A DNA stretch of 5,236 nt from an uncultured Bacteroidales bacterium (GTDB lineage Bacteria > Bacteroidota > Bacteroidia > Bacteroidales > UBA932), in contig ONFK01000135.1 in NCBI GenBank assembly GCA_900317065.1, positions 1 through 5,236 of the forward strand, in the 5' to 3' direction. Shown here piece by piece: positions 1 through 4,038 of the stretch. The notes under the pieces were generated by a model that ran no database searches, was not told the origin of the DNA, and was given only the letters and a program-made list of their open reading frames with translations. Within the stretch, counting starts at the first letter, position 1. The number at the start of each line of letters is the position of its first letter. Made by a program: the position numbers and the translations under genes.

Positions 1-1
1 A

Positions 2-64
2 TCCGTCATTCTCTTGGAGAAGCACTCGCCGCAGTAAATGCATTCCTTCGCGCGGTCCTTTACG
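2..64 (-). other. Possible out-of-frame continuation of the DUF3987 gene
   Basis: Directly after the stop codon that ends the PriCT-2/DUF3987 reading frame at 60-62, the frame shifted by +1 stays open to the window edge. It begins RKGPREGMHLLRRVLL. The DNA there (GTAAAGGA on the minus strand) is what one expects for the G-K-G of a Walker A motif once one base, or four, is removed just before it. DUF3987 proteins normally read APAxxGKG followed by an amphipathic helix, and the shifted peptide fits that loosely. With only 21 codons visible, chance cannot be excluded. Confidence 0.4.
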
Positions 65-743
65 CAGCGGCGGATGCCGGCGCCGTCACAAAAAGGAAGA
101 GGTTTGGGAATACTGGACGGTCGCCGTATACGCCGGACAAGTGGGGAAGGCAAGCGGAGAGGGCCACTACGGAGCCCAGGATGAGAAGATCTGCATCTTC
201 ATCAGAGATGGCGTTACATACAATCTCGTCCAAAAGCTTCGGCAGTTTGCCCTTCAGGTCTTGCGAAAAGGTCGGCATCCGTTTTTCCCTCAAACCCTCA
301 AAACCCTCAACCCCTCGCTTGGGGGATTGGATGGGCTCCGGGGCAGGTCTTTCAGGCCTCAACTGGATACCGGCGAGCTTGGCAAAATAGAAGAGCGTGC
401 GTGGCTGGATGCCATCGCCCATCGAGCGCATACACTTGTCGTACTGCTTGTCGGCCTCGTCTTCGTTGTAGCCGGAATAGAACCTGGAGAGCCGGTGGAA
501 GTAACTGCGGCCTTCCTCGCCAAGAGCCTCCTTCAGCGCAAAGCCAATCTCCAGCCACTGATGATAATCACCGGTGATGTCCACCTTCCTCACCTCCACC
601 ACCTGCGTCAGCCGCTCGATCTCATCGGCCAGATTCTCGTCATTGCTGGCTTGACCGGCAGTACTGTCATCCTGAGCGCAGCGAAGGATCTCCTTTTTCC
701 GGGGCTTCTTCCAGTCACCCGGGTTAAAAGCCTTCTTCGTCAT
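60..743 (-). CDS. PriCT-2 / DUF3987 protein (N-terminal part of helicase-like protein), ending prematurely at the P-loop
   Basis: This is the N-terminal 227 residues of a protein pairing a PriCT-2 (primase C-terminal 2) domain with the start of a DUF3987 P-loop ATPase domain. Such proteins partner BT4734-type primases in Bacteroidota mobile elements and probably act in element replication. Visible parts are a start FNPGDWKKP typical of the family, PriCT-2 at about residues 54-124 (DITGDYHQWLEIGFAL to LFYFAKLAGI), a linker at 130-155, and the DUF3987 entry at about 156-224, with DADLLILGSVVALSACLP and PNLFLFVTAPASA. The family normally continues with GKG; here it reads AAA then TAA, so the ATPase domain is missing from this frame. 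The start at 743 is chosen because AGGAGG lies 8 nt upstream and the ATG overlaps the preceding stop (ATGA). Residues 18-27 (ILRCAQDDST region) come from a dispersed repeat. It is either a pseudogene or carries a sequencing or assembly frameshift. Confidence 0.8.
   Translation of the reverse strand: MTKKAFNPGDWKKPRKKEILRCAQDDSTAGQASNDENLADEIERLTQVVEVRKVDITGDYHQWLEIGFALKEALGEEGRSYFHRLSRFYSGYNEDEADKQYDKCMRSMGDGIQPRTLFYFAKLAGIQLRPERPAPEPIQSPKRGVEGFEGLREKRMPTFSQDLKGKLPKLLDEIVCNAISDEDADLLILGSVVALSACLPHLSGVYGDRPVFPNLFLFVTAPASAAA
287..316. repeat. Short CCCTCAAA-type tandem repeat in the linker coding region
   Basis: Three to four imperfect copies of an 8-9 bp unit (CCCTCAAA, CCCTCAAAA, CCCTCAA, CCCCTCG) lie in tandem. 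On the minus strand they encode the GVEGFEGLRE linker between the PriCT-2 and DUF3987 domains. Low-complexity linkers at this junction are common in the family, so this is probably slippage-derived spacer with no separate role. Confidence 0.55.
665..693 (-). repeat. Dispersed ILRCAQDD / VILSAAKDL-coding repeat, inserted in frame
   Basis: The plus strand reads TGTCATCCTGAGCGCAGCG followed by AAGGATCTCC. This matches a short interspersed sequence I know from many bacterial genomes (TGTCATTCTGAGCG...GAAGAATCT). Its translations give the recurring peptides EILRCAQDD on one strand and VILSAAKDL on the other, and both are visible here. It sits in frame near the N-terminus of the PriCT-2/DUF3987 gene, just after FNPGDWKKPRKK, so it adds about ten residues without breaking the frame. 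The identification is from memory of the motif. No second copy lies in this window. Confidence 0.7.
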
Positions 744-1699
744 GGCTGTCTCCTCCTTTCCTCGTTCAAGTACGCATTCGGGTCGTAAGGCAGAAAGCAA
801 GCTCTCCCCACATCCCTGCATTGGCGGTCCGGCGCGATGCCGTAGGTCTTTTCGCAATAGGCGGCCACACTGTCGAAATAGTCTTCGTGGCTAGCCTTCA
901 CCAGGTCAATCGGGATAATCCATTTGAGCCCTTTCCCGGATGGACTGCGGAACAATAACTGAGTCTCAAAGTATTCATCTTCAAGCAGTTTGTGAAACAG
1001 CGCCTCCACGTCCTCAACGTGGTCGAAGTCAATGCAGAGCAGGCCACTGTGCTGCACCAGGTAGTTCTTGCCGCGGATTGTGAACGTGCCGGATGGCGTG
1101 ATGTAATCGAAGTTGGCGCTCTTGAATGCCCGGCGCTGGCTGGGATCCTCGATGCTCCGCAGGCGCTCTGTCGCCGCCCGTCCCCAGGGACCGGTCAAAT
1201 AGCGGTATGCGTCCTTCAGTGTGATGTTCTTGCTCGGATACAAGTTGCCAATCGGCGCCTTGAAATAGGAGAAGATGGTCTCGCGGCCGGAGGATGGGAT
1301 GAGGTACTCGCCGGTCCGGATGTCGATGCCCAGGTTAAGGTTCAATGCTTCATTGACGGCCATCAGGAGTTCAGCGCCCTCTAGCTTCCAGTGCATCCGG
1401 GCAAAGTCAATCACATTGCCATCGGGTATGTGGCGGGACTCGTCGTGGTGGACGGCCATCCTCGGCGGCAGCTTCGCTTTCGGGTCCATCTTCCGGATTT
1501 CGATGTGCAGGCTCGGCCGGGACCAGTCCCAGGGATTGCGTACCCAGCCACAGTCATCACCCTTCACGTGCATCAGAAAGTCGTGCGGATAGTAGGTCTG
1601 GAGAATGTGGGAGTAGATGTCGGTGCCATAGAAGGTCCGGGCAAGGATGTTCTCCCAGGTCAGCTCGATGCCGCTCCAGAGGTTAAGATTATTGTCCAT
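740..1699 (-). CDS. BT4734/VirE_N-type primase-like protein with degenerate zinc-ribbon-like N-terminus
   Basis: This 319-residue protein probably makes primers for the element's own replication. Residues about 178-310 fit the BT4734-like N-terminal (VirE_N) domain, related to archaeo-eukaryotic primases. Visible motifs are FDYITPSGTF (197-206), a metal-binding-type LLCIDFDH with D224 and D226, RSPSGKGLKW (251-260), and DRQCRDVGRACFLPYDP (291-307). Residues about 40-120 (GDDCGWVRNPW, RPSLHI, HHDES, GNVIDFARMHW, GAELLMAVNEAL) resemble the layout of a DnaG/CHC2 zinc ribbon but lack the cysteine set; that comparison is my inference. The ATG at 1699 is preferred over a GTG at 1708 because AGGAGG sits 8 nt before the ATG and overlaps the GTG. 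The start overlaps the HTH gene by 11 nt and the end overlaps the next gene by 3 nt (ATGA), indicating translational coupling. In many relatives primase and helicase parts are fused; here they are separate. Confidence 0.82.
   Translation of the reverse strand: MDNNLNLWSGIELTWENILARTFYGTDIYSHILQTYYPHDFLMHVKGDDCGWVRNPWDWSRPSLHIEIRKMDPKAKLPPRMAVHHDESRHIPDGNVIDFARMHWKLEGAELLMAVNEALNLNLGIDIRTGEYLIPSSGRETIFSYFKAPIGNLYPSKNITLKDAYRYLTGPWGRAATERLRSIEDPSQRRAFKSANFDYITPSGTFTIRGKNYLVQHSGLLCIDFDHVEDVEALFHKLLEDEYFETQLLFRSPSGKGLKWIIPIDLVKASHEDYFDSVAAYCEKTYGIAPDRQCRDVGRACFLPYDPNAYLNEERRRQP
752..757 (-). promoter_or_regulatory. Ribosome-binding site of the PriCT-2/DUF3987 gene
   Basis: A perfect AGGAGG lies 8 nt upstream of the ATG at 743, inside the end of the upstream primase gene. 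It decides the start over the in-frame upstream codons, which would add 38 unrelated residues. Strong Shine-Dalgarno sites are not the rule in Bacteroidota. Confidence 0.75.
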
Positions 1700-2147
1700 C
1701 TTCCTCACCTCCTTTCTCCGGATGCTCGCCGCGTTCGGCCCGCCTTATCTTGAAATCGAAGTAGAACACATGGCCGTTTTCATCGTGCTCCTGGATCAGG
1801 TACCCGCGCTCGTGCCAGTGCCACATGGTGCTCCGGCTCTTCACGTGCAGGCGCTCCATGGCTTCGGATAAATAGACTTTCCGCTGGCCGTTTATCTGAT
1901 CAAACTTGTCCTGGACTTCGGTCAGGACTTTCCGGACCGCAGCTTCCACGTCGTCCTTGGACATCAGGCAGGTGCGCAGCTGCTCGGGAATCAGTAGCGG
2001 AAAGCCTTGCGGCTGCGCCGGTACTGGATTAGGTGGAGGAAGGGGTGCGGCCTCTTTCTTCGGCCGGCCGCGCTTGGCCTTGGCGGTGGTGGTTCGGCTC
2101 TTCGCCGCCATCGCCGCATTTCTTTTGGCTGTATATCCTTTGATCAT
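1689..2147 (-). CDS. Helix-turn-helix protein with N-terminal AT-hook (excisionase-like)
   Basis: This 152-residue protein probably binds DNA as a regulator or recombination/replication accessory factor of the element. Residues about 15-31 form a basic stretch with an AT-hook core (KRGRPKK, 25-31), followed by a Pro/Ala linker to about 50. Residues about 66-86 look helical, possibly coiled coil. Residues about 90-136 match the winged-HTH/excisionase pattern: VYLSEAMERLHVKSRSTMWHWHERGYL, then a wing HVFYFDFKIRR. The acidic tail (EKGGEEDGQ) encodes the ribosome-binding site of the next gene, and the stop overlaps its start by 11 nt. The ATG at 2147 has a modest GGAAGAG upstream; the ATG at 2111 is an alternative without a clear ribosome-binding site. 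It is the first gene of the left operon. The AT-hook recalls those on the recombinase tail. The exact family is not identified. Confidence 0.75.
   Translation of the reverse strand: MIKGYTAKRNAAMAAKSRTTTAKAKRGRPKKEAAPLPPPNPVPAQPQGFPLLIPEQLRTCLMSKDDVEAAVRKVLTEVQDKFDQINGQRKVYLSEAMERLHVKSRSTMWHWHERGYLIQEHDENGHVFYFDFKIRRAERGEHPEKGGEEDGQ
1708..1713 (-). promoter_or_regulatory. Ribosome-binding site of the primase-like gene
   Basis: AGGAGG lies 8 nt before the ATG at 1699, within the last codons of the HTH gene. It selects this ATG over the GTG at 1708. The motif and spacing are identical to those of the next gene. Confidence 0.75.
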
Positions 2148-2160
2148 TCGCTCTTCCGCC

Positions 2161-2197
2161 CGTTCCGGAACGCCCGGCCCATCGGGCGTCCGTACGG
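2161..2197. other. Cluster of GC-rich dyads upstream of the HTH gene
   Basis: Three palindromes sit within 50 nt of the HTH start: CGTTCCGGAACG (2161-2172), CGCCCG-6 nt-CGGGCG (2171-2188), and CCGTACGG (2190-2197). The middle one extends with one bulge to GGA/TCC outer pairs. There is no T-run, so it is not a terminator. It could be a leader hairpin that modulates translation, or an operator for the HTH protein. Confidence 0.4.
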
Positions 2198-2280
2198 CGG
2201 TGCGTCCTTCCGGTCAGCTGGGCCTGCTGCCATCCGGACTGCACCGCGAATGTACAATCTTGTTGCAGGCCGGTTTATGG

Positions 2281-2309
2281 AAAAAGCTGGAATTCCATAA
2301 AATTCCAGC
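2281..2309 (-). terminator. Second hairpin with T-run (terminator or attenuator)
   Basis: A perfect 9-bp stem (GCTGGAATT / AATTCCAGC, 6-nt loop) is followed on the minus strand by TTTTT. It lies downstream of the strong fic terminator and upstream of the HTH gene. It may be a back-up terminator for fic. If the left operon's promoter lies between the two hairpins, it may instead be an attenuator. A weak -35/-10 pair (TTGAAC-N17-TATGGA) would place a start within it. Confidence 0.55.
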
Positions 2310-2330
2310 GTTGTGCGTTCAATCATGTAC

Positions 2331-2357
2331 AAAAAAATCCCTGCCGTTAAGCAGGGA
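2331..2357 (-). terminator. Rho-independent terminator of fic
   Basis: On the minus strand a 7-bp GC-rich stem TCCCTGC / GCAGGGA with a 6-nt loop runs straight into TTTTTTT. It starts 37 nt after the fic stop codon. It has the canonical form in this direction only; the plus strand has no T-run. Confidence 0.85.
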
Positions 2358-2380
2358 CTAGTTCAAAGGGCTAGGATATC

Positions 2381-2427
2381 TTGTACCACCTTTCTATCTT
2401 GTACCACCTTTTCCGGTGGTACAAACT
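2381..2427. repeat. Left copy of the 47-bp direct repeat flanking fic
   Basis: The unit is TTGTACCACC, 8 nt, TTGTACCACC, 6 nt, then the inverted GGTGGTACAA and ACT. By eye it matches the right copy at 3484-3530 in 41 of 47 positions, with the same spacing of all three half-sites. It overlaps the end of fic, so the last ten residues of the protein (VCTTGKGGTR) and the TAG stop are encoded by the repeat. The second half-site and the inverted one form a 10-bp dyad with a 6-nt loop (2399-2424). Confidence 0.85.
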
Positions 2428-3482
2428 ATCGCTACATGCCAGGTTCCGCGTTTGCCATCTGTTCTTACAATGAATCCCTTTTCCTGTAAACTGGCTAATT
2501 GTTTTTGAATGGCTGATTTGTTTATACCGACATCCTCTGCTAATTCGCGTACTGTAATGCCGGGATGCTCGGATAGCAGATTGAGAATCTTTATTGTGTT
2601 TTGACTTCTGAATGTCACGAATTCACCATTGAACCACCAGACATTTTCAGCGGTCTCATCAATGAAAGCAAGATTGTCCTCTATTTCCTTTTCCAGCGCT
2701 TTTTTCATGTAATCGAGGAATGGGGCTATTTGTTCTATTGATGCCTTGGCACCAAAGGAAGGACGAGGATCCACGTTGGCATCAGATTTAGCAAGTGCAT
2801 CAAGATATCGGTCCTTATCTTTGTGGCGGACAACTATCATCGGGTACTTATGACGCAGGAGAATAAAATTCATCAGTAATCTTGATATGCGCCCATTGCC
2901 GTCCTCAAAAGGGTGAATACGTATATAGCGGTAATGGAATAAAGTTGCCAGTTCAATAGCGGTGAGGGCTCCTTTTTCAGCCTCCTCATTATACCATTTC
3001 ACCAGGTCATACATCAGTCCAGGGGTCTCTTCTTTAGAAGCATACTCAAAGAGCTCTCCGGTCTTAGTACGAACAGAATTGGCCCGTGTCTTATACCGTC
3101 CAACATGTACGGTATATGAGTAGACAGTGCCGTCCGGCGCTACCCGTCGCTCTTCATAGTCTTCTCTGAACATGATTTGGTGAAGTTGTCTGATGAACAC
3201 CTCGGTTAATGGTTTCCCAGTTTCCTTAGCCTCGGATATCATCATTTTCAGAGCGACGTCGTGGGATTTCATCTCTTCAAGGTCGCGCATGTTTGCAGCA
3301 TTGACTACTTTGCCAAACAAAAGCAAAATCTCTGTCTGGCCGTATGTCAACTGGTTGCCTTCGATGTGGTTGGAGTTATAGTTGAACTCCAGTGTGAACT
3401 TTCGGTCTAATCGTTGTTGCAATTGTTCAGGGAGCGGAAGTTTGCTATTCCATAACTCCAGTAATGCGTCAAGCTTGCTCAT
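2394..3482 (-). CDS. Class II Fic-domain protein with C-terminal winged helix (probable AMPylator, autoregulator)
   Basis: This 362-residue Fic protein would transfer AMP (or another nucleotide-derived group) from a nucleotide to hydroxyl groups of target proteins. The catalytic motif is intact: HPFEDGNGRISR at 190-201, with catalytic H190. An inhibitory motif SNHIEG (37-42, E41) of the (S/T)xxxE(G/N) type lies N-terminal to the Fic core, which makes it a self-inhibited class II enzyme needing no separate antitoxin. A flap-like segment falls at about 112-136. Residues about 291-350 form a winged HTH (NTIKILNLLSEHPGITVRELAEDVG, NKSAIQKQLASLQEKGFI), suggesting DNA binding. The ATG at 3482 is chosen; an upstream TTG at 3554 would only translate the repeat (KRWYKHKRWYK). 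Fic is visibly more A+T-rich than the primase genes, as expected for cargo. The target is unknown. Likely control is the fic winged helix acting on the repeat-built operator at its own promoter, which is inference. Confidence 0.92.
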   Translation of the reverse strand: MSKLDALLELWNSKLPLPEQLQQRLDRKFTLEFNYNSNHIEGNQLTYGQTEILLLFGKVVNAANMRDLEEMKSHDVALKMMISEAKETGKPLTEVFIRQLHQIMFREDYEERRVAPDGTVYSYTVHVGRYKTRANSVRTKTGELFEYASKEETPGLMYDLVKWYNEEAEKGALTAIELATLFHYRYIRIHPFEDGNGRISRLLMNFILLRHKYPMIVVRHKDKDRYLDALAKSDANVDPRPSFGAKASIEQIAPFLDYMKKALEKEIEDNLAFIDETAENVWWFNGEFVTFRSQNTIKILNLLSEHPGITVRELAEDVGINKSAIQKQLASLQEKGFIVRTDGKRGTWHVAIVCTTGKGGTR

Positions 3483-3483
3483 T

Positions 3484-3530
3484 TTGTACCACCTTTTATG
3501 TTTGTACCACCTTTTTCGGTGGTACAAACT
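3484..3530. repeat. Right copy of the 47-bp direct repeat, probable fic operator
   Basis: It carries three half-sites in the same arrangement as the left copy: TTGTACCACC at 3484 and 3502, inverted GGTGGTACAA at 3518. The last two form a dyad, 3502-3527. The copy starts 1 nt from the fic start codon, and its minus-strand AAAGGTGG is the only Shine-Dalgarno-like sequence for that ATG. Its distal end overlaps the -7 element of the promoter. A protein bound here would block both promoter escape and, in RNA form, possibly ribosome access. Confidence 0.8.
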
Positions 3531-3555
3531 TAGCAAATCTTTCTTTATTATCAAA
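3525..3555 (-). promoter_or_regulatory. Bacteroidota-type promoter of fic
   Basis: The minus strand reads TTTG (3555-3552), a 19-nt spacer, then TAAGTTTG (3532-3525). This is an exact match to the Bacteroidota primary sigma consensus TTTG-N19-21-TAnnTTTG. It overlaps the last codon and stop of the upstream gene and leads directly into the operator repeat. Transcription would start inside the repeat, about 40 nt before the fic ATG. Confidence 0.65.
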
Positions 3556-3991
3556 ATGTAAGAGACTTCAGTGTCGCTTTAGCCCTTTTAAATTCTTCAA
3601 TGTCAGCATCTTTGACAAATGCAAACGGCTCACCTATGTACTCATAGTATAGGGACTGGGAACCAAGGTGACCAGGGAATTCAAGTGCTGCAACGTCGTA
3701 TGGCGTATGCTCAAGTACTCTTGCCTCTTTGGCTGCTTTGATGTACACCAGCGCCTTCACTCGATTCGTCCGGTCAACCCATTTATGCAGCTGCGCCAGA
3801 ATCTCATCGGCCTTCTCCGGAACACGGATATAATCCCGGATGTCCTTCCTCTTCCCGTTATGCCCAGCTTGACCGGGCATCTTTCCGACCGCTGTACCGG
3901 CTATCTCCTCCACTCGCGTCTCAATCTTGTCCATCCTTTTCTCCATCCGTTCCAACTTCTCTAAAATGCGGGACAGGAGGATCACCTGCAT
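3551..3991 (-). CDS. Small protein of unknown function with N-terminal coiled coil
   Basis: I do not recognise a family for this 146-residue protein. Residues about 3-31 (ILLSRILEKLERMEKRMDKI onward) show heptad spacing of a coiled coil, suggesting oligomerisation. A polar linker follows (32-50), then a globular part at about 50-146 with VKALVYIKAAKEARVL (78-93), a YDVAALEFPGHLG stretch and a Tyr-rich segment (YYEYIG). There is no signal peptide, membrane segment or catalytic motif. The ATG at 3991 is preferred, with AGGAGG 11 nt upstream; a TTG at 4018 would extend it by nine residues with no ribosome-binding site. It follows the recombinase by 47 nt, probably in one transcript, and its 3' end hosts the fic promoter. 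The region reads as an element-borne accessory gene; any function offered would be a guess. Confidence 0.7.
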   Translation of the reverse strand: MQVILLSRILEKLERMEKRMDKIETRVEEIAGTAVGKMPGQAGHNGKRKDIRDYIRVPEKADEILAQLHKWVDRTNRVKALVYIKAAKEARVLEHTPYDVAALEFPGHLGSQSLYYEYIGEPFAFVKDADIEEFKRAKATLKSLTF

Positions 3992-4002
3992 GTCCGGTGT
4001 TT

Positions 4003-4008
4003 CCTCCT
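4003..4008 (-). promoter_or_regulatory. Ribosome-binding site of the coiled-coil gene
   Basis: AGGAGG lies 11 nt before the ATG at 3991, a slightly long spacing. It is the reason for preferring this ATG over the TTG at 4018, because the motif would fall inside the longer reading. Confidence 0.5.
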
Positions 4009-4038
4009 GTCCTTGCAATAGAGTACGCGGGTTCTCAG

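Noticed and set aside
1..100. A second frame on the minus strand over the left edge reads a cysteine-rich peptide (FCDGAGIRRCVKDR, then CIYCGEC) that looks like a metal-binding protein.
   Set aside because: It overlaps the securely identified DUF3987 segment FVTAPASA in another frame, has no start, and upstream of it is Arg/Pro-rich nonsense. A true gene would require a rearrangement junction within a few bases of the P-loop. Kept only as an alternative to the frameshift reading.
141..788. Long plus-strand open frame opposite the helicase gene.
   Set aside because: It is an antisense shadow of the conserved minus-strand gene. The familiar VILSAAKDL peptide in it is just the other strand of the dispersed repeat.
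744..857. Extension of the PriCT-2/DUF3987 frame upstream of 743.
   Set aside because: It lies wholly within the conserved DRQCRDVGRACFLPYDP end of the primase gene in another frame. AGGAGG 8 nt before the ATG at 743 fixes the start.
2144..2332. 62-codon minus-strand frame between fic and the HTH gene, ending in an ATGA overlap with the HTH start.
   Set aside because: It translates straight through the second hairpin and the GC-rich dyads, has no ribosome-binding site, and its start lies in the fic terminator T-run. Its composition resembles no protein; the overlap is probably chance.
2381..3530. CRISPR-like or toxin-antitoxin repeat array around fic.
   Set aside because: There are only two copies, 1.1 kb apart with a gene between and no spacers. 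No second small gene overlapping fic resembles an antitoxin, and the inhibitory motif is already within Fic.
3483..3554. TTG-initiated extension of Fic by 24 residues.
   Set aside because: The extra residues only translate the operator repeat (KRWYKHKRWYK). The ATG at 3482 has a GGTGG ribosome-binding site, and family proteins begin close to it.
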